Below are positions 8,574-16,207 of a DNA stretch of 36,059 bases, in pieces. The notes below the pieces were generated by a model. It was not told the DNA's origin, ran no database searches, and saw only the letters and a program-made list of their open reading frames with translations. The DNA comes from an uncultured Clostridium sp. GTDB taxonomy: Bacteria; Bacillota; Clostridia; TANB77; CAG-508. Position 1 is the first letter of the stretch. Every line of letters starts with the position of its first letter. Location of the stretch: the NCBI GenBank assembly GCA_948468045.1, contig CAOKGO010000017.1:1-36059 (forward strand), written 5' to 3'. The position numbers and the translations under genes were made by a program.

Positions 8574-10541
8574 TTAGATATTTCCTGCCATTCTTCTTGA
8601 TTTTGCTAATTTATTTAAGTTTGTTTCTACAAATTCAAATTCTTTTGCTGTTGGTGTTATTTGTAAAATAGCTGTGTCTCCTCCTACTTTTAAAAGTCCT
8701 TCTCCTTTTAAACAAGTTATTAAGAATCTTGATTCTCCATCACTTAGTTTAAATACAGACTTTAGGTATTCTATTTCTGATTTATCTTGTGCTAAAAATA
8801 GCTTTGTATCAGATGATGTTAAAACTGCTTGTGCCTCTGGTTTTTCATAAAAGTCTTGGAACCTTTGTGAAACAATTGCCAAAGAAACATTTCTTTTTCT
8901 TGCACGTCTTGCCATTGTATTTAAGAAGTCTACCGCTTCTGGATATGGTAATAACATCCAAGCTTCATCTACTAATACTCTTTTTTTCCTTGCTTTTTTT
9001 CTATCTTCACTATTCTTTTTTACATATTTTTCCCATATCCAAGAAAGAAGAATTTGTTGGGCTAGTGGTCTTGCAAACCTTTCTTCTAATTGTGATATGT
9101 CCAAGTTTATAAATGGTGCTCCTTCTAATAATTCGAAAGTAGATTGTCCATCAAAATATGCCATTTGTCCGTTATATTCTCTTATGTATTGTTTCATAAC
9201 TTTTAGTAAGTAACTATAATGGAATTGATAGTCTATATTTGTATTGTCTTGTGCTTTTCTTTCTATTCTATGATACCATGTCCCAATTGTTGGCATCTCT
9301 TTCTTTTCTTTGTATAATTTATCTCCTGTATGAATTTTTTCTCCTGTTTGATATAAGCTGTTTGGATTACTTGTAATTCCAATACTTGCATATTCTTCTG
9401 CTACGGATTCAGCAATTACCTGTTTTGTTAATTCATTTACATCTGTACTTCTTGTACTTCCTCTTGCCATTGTAAGTAATGCTTGTGTTACGTCTTCTAC
9501 TTTGTTTTCTACATTTAAAACCGTTCTTTCACGTCCTGTAATTGCGTCTTTTACAACTTCTGGTTCAATGTCAAATAAGTTTATTACTGTTTTTGATGTT
9601 GGGCTAAGTACAACATTGATTCCTCCTAAACTTTCTGCAACTATTGTATATTCTCCTTCGGCATCTAATGCTAAACTTTCTATTCCCATTAATACTGATG
9701 AACGTGAAATTAAAGTTTTCATTGTAACAGATTTACCAGCACCAGATTTTGCGAATATAACCATATTATAGTTGGTTAATGAAGAATGGAAGTTATCAAA
9801 TAATATTGGTGTTCCTGTTTGTTTGTTAAATCCTAGTGGTACACCTGTTGAGTGACCTACTTCTGATGTTGTGAATGGAAATACTGTTCCCATTGAACGG
9901 CTGTCAAATGAATGTGTTTTTTTGATTTTGTCTTGCATTAGTGGCAAATTTGATTGGAATGCATCTTCTTGGATTGCCCATGCGTTTTTTATATTAACTA
10001 GTGATTTTGACATTTCTGTTGATAATAATTTTGTTAGTCTTTCTAGGTCTTCTAAATTATATGTAAATAATGTTGCTATTACAGATGCTTCATACATTTT
10101 GTTGAATCCTGCTGCAATTTGGTCTCTTAGTTCTTCTGCTTCAAATCTTTTTTGGCTTAATGTGCTTTCTCTATTTATGTTACCTTTATCTGCTGCTACA
10201 ATTCTTTCTGTTTCTAATTCGTTTATTACTTTGTTTAGTTCGTTTTGTGAGCGTGATTCTGCTATTGGTGTTATGTATATAGATGTATTTATATCTCCAA
10301 AGAAATATAGGTCTCTAAATAGTTCTGGAAAGGTACACATACGTGGCAACGTAGAAATAAAGAAGCTTCTTGCATATCTTTTTACATTAGATATTATTTC
10401 TAAATGGTCTATTTTAGATGCATCTATTCCAGATGGTGCAATTAGTTCTTTTATTGTTTTGTTTTTTAATGTTCCTATTTCTTCTGCTCTATTTTGTTGT
10501 TGTCTTTTTTCTTCCTCTAGTTGTTTTTTTGATTTCTTCAT
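8574..10541 (-). CDS. VirB4-like T4SS ATPase
   Basis: 655 aa. This is the ATPase that powers channel assembly or substrate transfer at the inner membrane. The P-loop is AKSGAGKSVTM (about residue 265) and the Walker B strand is RVLVDEAWMLLP (about 520), followed by the ARRARKRNVSLAIVSQRFQD segment typical of VirB4. The frame is open further upstream, but AAAGGAGAGG lies 6 nt before the ATG at 10541, so that start is preferred. Its first bases overlap the end of the preceding gene by about 50 bp. The usual N-terminal VirB4 domain appears to be encoded separately by that upstream gene. No CGG occurs in frame. Confidence 0.92.
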   Translation of the reverse strand: MKKSKKQLEEEKRQQQNRAEEIGTLKNKTIKELIAPSGIDASKIDHLEIISNVKRYARSFFISTLPRMCTFPELFRDLYFFGDINTSIYITPIAESRSQNELNKVINELETERIVAADKGNINRESTLSQKRFEAEELRDQIAAGFNKMYEASVIATLFTYNLEDLERLTKLLSTEMSKSLVNIKNAWAIQEDAFQSNLPLMQDKIKKTHSFDSRSMGTVFPFTTSEVGHSTGVPLGFNKQTGTPILFDNFHSSLTNYNMVIFAKSGAGKSVTMKTLISRSSVLMGIESLALDAEGEYTIVAESLGGINVVLSPTSKTVINLFDIEPEVVKDAITGRERTVLNVENKVEDVTQALLTMARGSTRSTDVNELTKQVIAESVAEEYASIGITSNPNSLYQTGEKIHTGDKLYKEKKEMPTIGTWYHRIERKAQDNTNIDYQFHYSYLLKVMKQYIREYNGQMAYFDGQSTFELLEGAPFINLDISQLEERFARPLAQQILLSWIWEKYVKKNSEDRKKARKKRVLVDEAWMLLPYPEAVDFLNTMARRARKRNVSLAIVSQRFQDFYEKPEAQAVLTSSDTKLFLAQDKSEIEYLKSVFKLSDGESRFLITCLKGEGLLKVGGDTAILQITPTAKEFEFVETNLNKLAKSRRMAGNI

Positions 10542-11706
10542 TTGCAACCTCTCCTTTCTCTTTTGTTTTTTGTATTTCTTCTTTTGCTTTTTCAGCAATG
10601 TCTTCTCCTAAGTATTCTTTGTTTTCATCTAAAATTATTGCTGCCATTTTTTCAACTAGTATTTCTAAATTTTTTTCTTTTTCTGCTGCTATTTGTTCTG
10701 GACTTGATTTTACTTTTTCTATTGTTTTGTTTGCAAGTTCTACTGCTTGCTCTTCTATTACTTCATCTAATACTTTTATTTTCTTTTCGAAAATATCTGG
10801 TGCTGTTGAATATAAGTCCTCATATCCTGCTTTCATTGCTCTGTCAATTCCAAATGTTTCTGATTCGTCTCTGTTGTATGCTACATATAAGAGTTCAACT
10901 AATTCTTTTGATGATAGTATTTTTCCACTTACTGAACATGATGATAATGTTCTTATTATTGATTGTGATTTTGTATATAGTTCTGAAAATGCCATTCCTT
11001 TTATCTCTTCATTGTCATATTTTTCGTTTCCTAATTCTTCTACAAAGTATGGGATAATTATGTAATATTTTCTGTTTAATACGTTTTTGTTTAAACTCAT
11101 TTTTTCTGTATTGATTAATAGATCTTTTCCATATTCTAGTAGGTTTCTTTGTTTGGTAACTTCAAACGCAAATTTTTCTAATTCTTCTTTAGGATATATT
11201 CCTGCTGCTTTTGATTGGCTAAATTGATATTGCATTTGATTATATTTTTCTTCTATTTGGTTTATTTTTTCTTTGTATGTTGCTAAACTGCTTTCTAAAC
11301 TAATTGTTCTTGTTTGTATGTATATTTGTATCGGGTGACGTAAGGTATTTAGGAATTGTTGAAATCCTTCTTCTACACTTATTTTTTCCATTTTTGACAT
11401 TAGGTCATAGTTTACTCCTTGACATTCCACTACCATTAAATACTTTTTCCCTTTTTTTTGTATTATCATGTTGTCTTCTATTTTTTCAAATTCCATAAAG
11501 TTTATTACTGATTGTTTGTTATAAGATGCTGTTGATGTTTTTGTTGTTGTATTTTTTTTGTTGCTTTTTGATTTTATGTTGTCTTTTTCTTTTATCTTTT
11601 CTCTTGTTTTTAAAACAACAAAAATAGTAACTAATATTACAAAGATGCATACCATAACACCTAATACTATTAATAATATTTGTGAAATTGTATCTTCATT
11701 ATTCAT
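10489..11706 (-). CDS. Membrane-anchored protein resembling the VirB4 N-terminal domain
   Basis: 405 aa. One N-terminal membrane segment (about residues 8-32, ILLIVLGVMVCIFVILVTIFVVL), then a basic linker, then a region (about 65-260) that resembles the N-terminal TraC/TrbE/VirB4 domain: YLMVVECQGVNYDLMS, followed by a helical hairpin. The C-terminal 100 residues are charged and probably coiled-coil. It overlaps both the PrgI-like gene upstream and the VirB4 ATPase downstream, so the three are translationally coupled. The gene at 32663-33283 has the same N-terminal pattern and also precedes a VirB4 ATPase. A membrane-tethered partner that replaces the VirB4 N-terminus is likely but inferred. 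Confidence 0.65.
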   Translation of the reverse strand: MNNEDTISQILLIVLGVMVCIFVILVTIFVVLKTREKIKEKDNIKSKSNKKNTTTKTSTASYNKQSVINFMEFEKIEDNMIIQKKGKKYLMVVECQGVNYDLMSKMEKISVEEGFQQFLNTLRHPIQIYIQTRTISLESSLATYKEKINQIEEKYNQMQYQFSQSKAAGIYPKEELEKFAFEVTKQRNLLEYGKDLLINTEKMSLNKNVLNRKYYIIIPYFVEELGNEKYDNEEIKGMAFSELYTKSQSIIRTLSSCSVSGKILSSKELVELLYVAYNRDESETFGIDRAMKAGYEDLYSTAPDIFEKKIKVLDEVIEEQAVELANKTIEKVKSSPEQIAAEKEKNLEILVEKMAAIILDENKEYLGEDIAEKAKEEIQKTKEKGEVANEEIKKTTRGRKKTTTK

Positions 11707-12067
11707 CTTTTGTTTCCTCCTCGTTTTCTATTCTTTCTTCTGGCATATATACATATATTTTCTTTTTTTGCATTTTGAATTTTATTCCTCTTTTTATTAC
11801 TTCGTCTATGTTTTCTCCTCCTGTTTGTTTTGTGAATTTGAAACGGTTGTTGTCTGGTACTTTAAATGTTGCTATACTAAACCCTATTAATCCAAATATT
11901 CCAATTGCTATAACTCCTGCAAATGGTATTCCTATAAGGTTGAATATTAAATAAAATATAAGTCCTACCCCTATTCCAACAGATGTGTATATTAGTGCTT
12001 TGTATGAGAATATGTACAGGATTCTTCCCTCTCCTTTTACATTTCTTGGTACATTATATGTTCCCAA
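11699..12067 (-). CDS. PrgI/VirB3-like T4SS membrane protein
   Basis: 122 aa. The start MGTYNVPRNVKGEGRIL and two adjacent membrane segments (about 24-45 and 48-68) match the PrgI family, which replaces VirB3 in Gram-positive conjugation systems and usually precedes VirB4. The C-terminal half is soluble and charged. The start is TTG, chosen because AAAGGAGG lies 8 nt upstream and no ATG fits. The end overlaps the next gene by 8 bp. Confidence 0.8.
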   Translation of the reverse strand: MGTYNVPRNVKGEGRILYIFSYKALIYTSVGIGVGLIFYLIFNLIGIPFAGVIAIGIFGLIGFSIATFKVPDNNRFKFTKQTGGENIDEVIKRGIKFKMQKKKIYVYMPEERIENEEETKDE

Positions 12068-12113
12068 ACTCCATTCCTCCTTTTGGTCTATTTTCCCTAT
12101 AATATATTATAAC

Positions 12114-12145
12114 AAAAAAACGCAAAAAATGTAACATTTTTGCGT
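12114..12145 (-). terminator. Second terminator after the pilin genes
   Basis: Inverted repeat ACGCAAAAATG / CATTTTTTGCG on the minus strand, followed by seven T. It lies between the pilin-like gene ending at 12232 and the PrgI-like gene, so it may limit read-through into the channel genes. Confidence 0.65.
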
Positions 12146-12188
12146 AAAAAAGATAATTTTAATTGTTTTGTAATATGTTTGTAAAATA

Positions 12189-12222
12189 AAAGAAACAATT
12201 CTTTCTAAAAAATTGCTTCTTT
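12189..12222 (-). terminator. First terminator after the pilin genes
   Basis: Hairpin with 12-nt arms (12189-12200 and 12211-12222, one mismatch) directly after the stop codon of the pilin-like gene and followed by a T-rich run on the minus strand. With the next hairpin it would make pilin mRNA more abundant than downstream mRNA. Confidence 0.55.
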
Positions 12223-12231
12223 TTATTTTTA

Positions 12232-12618
12232 TTAGGCTTGTGTCCAGTCTGTTTGAGCCATTCCAAATATAACACTACAAATTGCTCCTGCTCCAAATAC
12301 AAATAATGCACCAATTGCATAAGGAAGTAGTGTTTTCTTGTATTCTGCTTTTTCTTCTGCACTTCCCATCATGTATTTTATACCTAATACAATTAATATA
12401 ATAACTGCTAAAACTGACGCTCCTGTTGATACAATACCTAATATGTTACTTCCAAAATTACTAACTGCATTTGTGGCATTTGTTCCTGTTGTTGTCTTAA
12501 ATGTTTTATTAGGATCTACACCATCAATAGCTGCAAATGATAATGTTGAATACATCATTCCTGATATTGTAATTGCAAGCATTGTTAGTTTTTTCCATAA
12601 TTTTTTCATTGTATTCAT
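12232..12618 (-). CDS. VirB2/TrbC-like pilin, paralogue 1
   Basis: 128 aa. A signal peptide (about 1-29, cleaved near SFAA) is followed by two membrane segments (about 60-80 and 98-115) joined by the loop KYMMGSAEEKAEYKKTLLPYAIGALFVFG. This is the VirB2/TrbC pilin architecture of Gram-positive T4SS. The same loop occurs in the next two genes, so this is one of three tandem paralogues. AAGGAGG lies 8 nt before the ATG, and a TTGCAA-17-TATAAT promoter lies upstream. This copy has an ordinary Gly codon at the position where paralogue 2 carries CGG, so it serves as an internal reference for the frameshift. Confidence 0.8.
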   Translation of the reverse strand: MNTMKKLWKKLTMLAITISGMMYSTLSFAAIDGVDPNKTFKTTTGTNATNAVSNFGSNILGIVSTGASVLAVIILIVLGIKYMMGSAEEKAEYKKTLLPYAIGALFVFGAGAICSVIFGMAQTDWTQA

Positions 12619-12687
12619 GCTTTTTTCCTCCTTTATTTTTTCTATTATGTCTCCTTTTAGAAGATTAAAAACCTATTTCTAATAATT

Positions 12688-12716
12688 ATTATAACATTAA
12701 AAAACTTTTTTTGCAA
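12688..12716 (-). promoter_or_regulatory. Sigma-A-type promoter before pilin paralogue 1
   Basis: TTGCAA and TATAAT on the minus strand with a 17-nt spacer, about 70 nt upstream of the start codon at 12618. It lies between two pilin-like genes, so this copy can be expressed independently. Confidence 0.65.
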
Positions 12717-12786
12717 TAGTTTTTGTTTTTTCGAGTTCATTTTACTTATTTTTAGCTAATTCTTATCATTTATTCTTTTGTGTATT

Positions 12787-13162
12787 TTAGAATATATCTA
12801 CTGCTATTTTGTATATTACTTGTAAAAGATTACCTATTCCAAGAACCATTAAGGCTCCGTATAAAATATGGCATTAGTGTTTTTTTGTATTGTGCTTTTT
12901 CTTCTACACTTCCCATCATGTATTTTACACCAAGTACTATTAGACAAATAACAGACATTAGTGAACCTACTGTTTGAATTACTCCTAATATTTTTCCTAC
13001 CATACCTGTAAATCTTTGTGATGTTACTTGTTGTTTTGCATATTGTTCTAAATCTCCTAACCCTGATGCATCTGCTAGTACTTGATTTTGTATAAGAATT
13101 GTACATATTATTATTAAACTTATAATACCTATTTTTAAAATATTATTTTTAATTTTTTTCAT
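12787..13162 (-). CDS. VirB2/TrbC-like pilin, paralogue 2, needs a +1 frameshift at CGG
   Basis: 124 aa when read through one +1 shift. An N-terminal signal or membrane segment (about 8-28) is followed by the family loop KYMMGSVEEKAQYKKTLMPYFI. CGG follows at codon 102. Frame 0 reads RSLNGSWNR and stops. Skipping the C gives GALMVLGIGNLLQVIYKI and a normal stop at 12787, restoring the second membrane segment. Paralogue 1 has PYAIGALFVFG and paralogue 3 PYVAGCVVVFG, so the Gly, the following residues and the protein length all agree with the shifted frame. GGGAG lies 7 nt before the ATG. It begins 12 bp after paralogue 3. Confidence 0.85.
12857..12859 (-). other. CGG +1 frameshift site 4 (pilin paralogue 2)
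   Basis: Frame 0 reads TTT ATA CGG AGC CTT and ends 9 codons on. Skipping C gives ATA (C) GGA GCC TTA ATG, Ile-Gly-Ala-Leu-Met, matching IGAL of paralogue 1 residue for residue around the site. Confidence 0.93.
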
Positions 13163-13174
13163 TGGCTTTCTCCC

Positions 13175-14095
13175 TTATATATTTTCTAATATTGTAATAA
13201 CTAGTTTCCAAATACCAAATGAACCAAATACTACCACACAACCAGCTACATATGGTATAAGCATTGCTTTGTAGTTTGCTTTTTCTTCTACACTTCCTAC
13301 CATATATTTGATTCCTACTATTACTCCTACAATTAATGCTATTGCAACTGCTAGTAATAATAATATGTTATACATTGATGTTGATACTTGTTGTAAATTT
13401 TCTTCTTTATATTGTAAGTCTTTTCCTGCTCTTTCAAAACTATCTGCATCAGATATTAAGTCAGATAAATTACTTGCTGGATTTTTGTTGTTTTTATTTA
13501 GTTCTGGTTGTTTATAAATTGCTGTGTCTGATGCTTCTGCGTCTTTTCTTATTTCTTCTATTGTTTTCCCATCTAAAGCATCTTTTACTTGTTGTTTATA
13601 TTCTTCTGACTCTTTGCTTTCTTTTATGGTTTTTTCCCATTGCTTTTTTACATCTTCTGATATGTTTTCTGCTCCATGGTCTGTTAAATATTTATAAATT
13701 TCTTTTATATCATATTTTTTTAATTTTTCATCCTCTTTTTTCTTTTCCTCTGTTGTTTTCTTTTCATTTTCTTCTTTATCTTTTTGGGCTTGTATGTTTT
13801 GTTTTCTTTGTAATAATGCATTAATAATTGATTGAACTTCCTTTTTGTCTTTACTTGTAATTGCATTTGATGTAATTGTTGATGGGTCTCCTGTTACAGA
13901 CCCCATAAGTTTACACCATGCTTCTATTTCTTTCTGCCATTCTTTTACTTCTTTTTCTGTTAATTTGTTTATTATATTTTTATCATCACTATATTTGCTT
14001 CTTATTTCTTTCATGGAAATTGCTGCATATACTTGGGTTACTAATAAAAAAGATAAGAAAAAGATAAGGATTATTTTTATATTTCTTTTTATCAT
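13175..14095 (-). CDS. VirB2/TrbC-like protein with long N-terminal extension, paralogue 3
   Basis: 306 aa. A signal peptide (about 1-25, ending VYAA) is followed by about 200 residues rich in Lys, Glu and Gln that are predicted helical or coiled-coil. The C-terminal pilin module (about 235-306) has two membrane segments joined by KYMVGSVEEKANYKAMLIPYVAG. The pilin module matches the two following genes; the extension is unlike usual VirB2 proteins, which are short. It may be a surface-exposed or assembly variant. AAGGAGG precedes the ATG, and a TTGAAA-17-TATAAT promoter lies upstream. It is the first gene of the T4SS cluster. Confidence 0.7.
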   Translation of the reverse strand: MIKRNIKIILIFFLSFLLVTQVYAAISMKEIRSKYSDDKNIINKLTEKEVKEWQKEIEAWCKLMGSVTGDPSTITSNAITSKDKKEVQSIINALLQRKQNIQAQKDKEENEKKTTEEKKKEDEKLKKYDIKEIYKYLTDHGAENISEDVKKQWEKTIKESKESEEYKQQVKDALDGKTIEEIRKDAEASDTAIYKQPELNKNNKNPASNLSDLISDADSFERAGKDLQYKEENLQQVSTSMYNILLLLAVAIALIVGVIVGIKYMVGSVEEKANYKAMLIPYVAGCVVVFGSFGIWKLVITILENI

Positions 14096-14128
14096 TTTTA
14101 CATTACCTCCTTTGTTTCTCTATTATTT

Positions 14129-14157
14129 ATTATACATTATTTTTTGCTTTTTTTCAA
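14129..14157 (-). promoter_or_regulatory. Promoter of the T4SS cluster
   Basis: TTGAAA and TATAAT with a 17-nt spacer on the minus strand, about 35 nt upstream of the first T4SS gene. It is the best candidate for the main operon promoter. Confidence 0.65.
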
Positions 14158-14224
14158 CATTTTTCATTTTTTCAGAACTAGTTTTTCTATATTTATCTAT
14201 TTTATGTATGCTTTTTGTTTTTTT

Positions 14225-14260
14225 AAAGGTGCTAGCTTTTTTATTGCTAACACCTTTTTT
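14225..14260 (+). terminator. Hairpin with T-run, plus-strand orientation
   Basis: Arms of 12 nt (14225-14236 and 14246-14257, one G-T pair) followed by eight T on the plus strand, directly beside the 3' end of tRNA-Ser. On the minus strand the T-run is only three long. No plus-strand gene precedes it, so its role is unclear. Confidence 0.5.
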
Positions 14261-14261
14261 T

Positions 14262-14351
14262 TGGCGTAGGTGAGAGGGTTCGAACCTCCGCGCCGATTAC
14301 TCGACCTAGCAGTTTAGCAAACTGCCCCCTTCACCACTTGGGTACACCTAC
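14262..14351 (-). tRNA. tRNA-Ser (GCT)
   Basis: Acceptor arms GTAGGTG/CACCTAC, discriminator G and an encoded CCA. The anticodon loop TTGCTAA gives GCT, reading AGC/AGT. The long variable arm typical of tRNA-Ser and a TTCGAAC T-loop are present. It is 90 nt with CCA. Confidence 0.93.
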
Positions 14352-14371
14352 ATTTATAAATTATTTTATAA

Positions 14372-14505
<134 letters not shown>

Positions 14506-14614
14506 ATTTGTTAGAATTTATCTTTCCAACAGTCTTTATCTTAGCATTTTTATTAGCATTTGTCAATAGTAAATTTTAGATTTTTTGATTTTGCTAACCA
14601 TTTGCTAACCATTT

Positions 14615-14707
14615 TTAATTTGCCTTTATTAGATTATCAAACATTTCTGCTACTTCTTTGTCTACTTCTTCATATAAATGAGAGTATAAATCCTTGTTAT
14701 ACTGATG
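14615..14707 (-). pseudogene. C-terminal remnant of a tyrosine recombinase
   Basis: Thirty codons ending at a stop at 14615 read DLYSHLYEEVDKEVAEMFDNL. This resembles the extreme C-terminus of phage and conjugative-element integrases, where the Tyr of YSHL is the catalytic residue. The upstream part is absent: the reading frame meets the P1 repeat unit at about 14708. A tandem GCTAACC repeat follows the stop, as is common near integrase ends. It lies next to two tRNA-Ser genes, a usual integration target. I find no matching attachment repeat. Confidence 0.45.
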
Positions 14708-14718
14708 TTGAACGCTTT

Positions 14719-14754
14719 ATATTATAGGAAGTTCAGAAAACTTTCCTATAATAT
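14719..14754. repeat. Palindromic repeat P1, copy 2
   Basis: Arms ATATTATAGGAAGTTC and CTTTCCTATAATAT, preceded by TTGAACGCTTT as in copies 1 and 8. It joins the integrase remnant to the 3' end of the DUF4446 gene. Confidence 0.8.
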
Positions 14755-14769
14755 ACAATGGAGCTAATT

Positions 14770-15261
14770 TTATTCCATTGCTTTTTGTAATGCTTTTATT
14801 TCTTCTTCTGAAAATGTGTATGTTGATTTTCCATTTTCTACTGGTTTTGCATATATATTTGACATTTCTCTTGAATATATTCCATTTAAAACTATTCCAT
14901 TGTTGTTATTGTCTAATAATGCTAATGCAAAACTTAAATTGCTTCCAGTGTCTTCAAATGCATTATATCTAACAATTCCTACTTTTTGTATACATTTTGT
15001 TATATTATTGTTCATATTTTTCATTTCGTTTTGTATTTGTGCGTTTTGTTGTTCAACTTTGTTTACTCTATACATATATGTTTCTAGGTCTTCTTCTAAG
15101 TTTTTTCCATTACCTAATTTTTGCATAAAATTTTTATATTTTTTATTTAATTTTGAAAATCTTGTTACCATAACAACGAATCCGATTAACAATAATGCCA
15201 TTATGGAAACCAAAATTAACAAAAATGTTTCTGTTTTGATAAATTCCATTATATTTTCCAT
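14770..15261 (-). CDS. DUF4446 family membrane protein
   Basis: 163 aa. One N-terminal membrane segment (about 12-34) is followed by a coiled-coil region (about 40-95) and a small conserved domain with IQKVGIVRYNAFEDTGSNLSF and ALLDNNNNGIVLNGIYSRE. This matches the DUF4446 family, usually found directly after parB in Clostridia. Its function is not known. The C-terminal end abuts a P1 repeat. Confidence 0.85.
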   Translation of the reverse strand: MENIMEFIKTETFLLILVSIMALLLIGFVVMVTRFSKLNKKYKNFMQKLGNGKNLEEDLETYMYRVNKVEQQNAQIQNEMKNMNNNITKCIQKVGIVRYNAFEDTGSNLSFALALLDNNNNGIVLNGIYSREMSNIYAKPVENGKSTYTFSEEEIKALQKAME

Positions 15262-15327
15262 GCCTGTTACCTCTTTTCTTTTTGTATGAATTTATTTTAT
15301 TAAAATATTTTTATTGTTTTTTTTATT

Positions 15328-16167
15328 TTAATTTATTAGTCCTAATATTCTCTCTAAGTCGTCGTTTGATGTGTATTCTATAATTATTTTTCCTCTTCTT
15401 TTTCCTGGGTCTAGTTTTACTTTTGAACCAAAGAAACTTTGGAAATTGTCTTCTATACTTTTATATAGTATGTGATTTTTTTGTTGTTCTTCTTTTGTTT
15501 GTTTTGTTTTTGCTTTTTTTTCTATTTGCCTAACTGTTGACCCTCTTTCTATCATCTGTATTGCTGCTTGGTATTGTTTTTCTGGTTCTGTTATTGCAAG
15601 TAGTGCTTTACAATGCCCTTCTGTTATTTTTCCTTCTTTTGCCATTTCTAGTACTCGTGGTTCTAAGTTTAGTACTCTAACCCAATTTGCTATGGTACTT
15701 CTGCTTTTCCCTAGTTTTTTTGCAACTTCTTCTTGTGACATTCCATAAGCATTTATTAGTGTTTTTATTCCTGCTGCTTTTTCTACTGGGTTTAAGTCTT
15801 CTCTTTGCATGTTTTCTATTAGTGATATTTCTGAGTTAATTTTTTCGTTGTCTTCTCTTATTATTGCTGGTATTTCTTTTAATCCTGCTATTTTAGATGC
15901 TCTCCATCTTCTTTCTCCAGCTATTATGCTGTAATATCCATCTTTTTGTGTTACAACTATTGGTTGTATTATTCCATATTCTTTTATTGATTGTGCTAAT
16001 TCTTCTAGGGCTTCTTGGTTGAATTTTTTTCTTGCTTGTTCTTTGTTTGGCTCTACTTCTGTTATTTTTAAATTTTTTAGTGTGTCATTTTCTTGCATTT
16101 GTTCTTCTTCTGGTGCTGGTCCAAATAATGCGTCTAATCCTTTTCCTAATCCTGTCATTTTTGCCAT
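15328..16167 (-). CDS. parB: Chromosome-partitioning protein ParB (Spo0J)
   Basis: 279 aa. CTP-dependent clamp that binds parS and recruits condensin near the origin. The start MTGLGKGLDALFG is the ParA-activating peptide. The N-terminal CTP-binding domain has IQPIVV and AGERRWRASK (about 70-90), with ENMQREDLNPVEKA following. A helix-turn-helix at about 140-165 reads SQEEVAKKLGKSRSTIANWVR. The C-terminal dimer domain is short. AGGAGG lies before the ATG. It follows parA by about 40 bp, so the two form one operon. No convincing parS was found in this window. Confidence 0.96.
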   Translation of the reverse strand: MAKMTGLGKGLDALFGPAPEEEQMQENDTLKNLKITEVEPNKEQARKKFNQEALEELAQSIKEYGIIQPIVVTQKDGYYSIIAGERRWRASKIAGLKEIPAIIREDNEKINSEISLIENMQREDLNPVEKAAGIKTLINAYGMSQEEVAKKLGKSRSTIANWVRVLNLEPRVLEMAKEGKITEGHCKALLAITEPEKQYQAAIQMIERGSTVRQIEKKAKTKQTKEEQQKNHILYKSIEDNFQSFFGSKVKLDPGKRRGKIIIEYTSNDDLERILGLIN

Positions 16168-16207
16168 TTTTTCTCCTCCTAATTTTTATAAATTGAAATA
16201 TATGCTT

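Noticed and set aside
8213..8671. 152-codon plus-strand reading frame opposite the VirB6-like gene, and similar plus-strand frames at 1-24,000
   Set aside because: They mirror conserved minus-strand genes and have Leu/Phe/Ser-rich, low-complexity translations.
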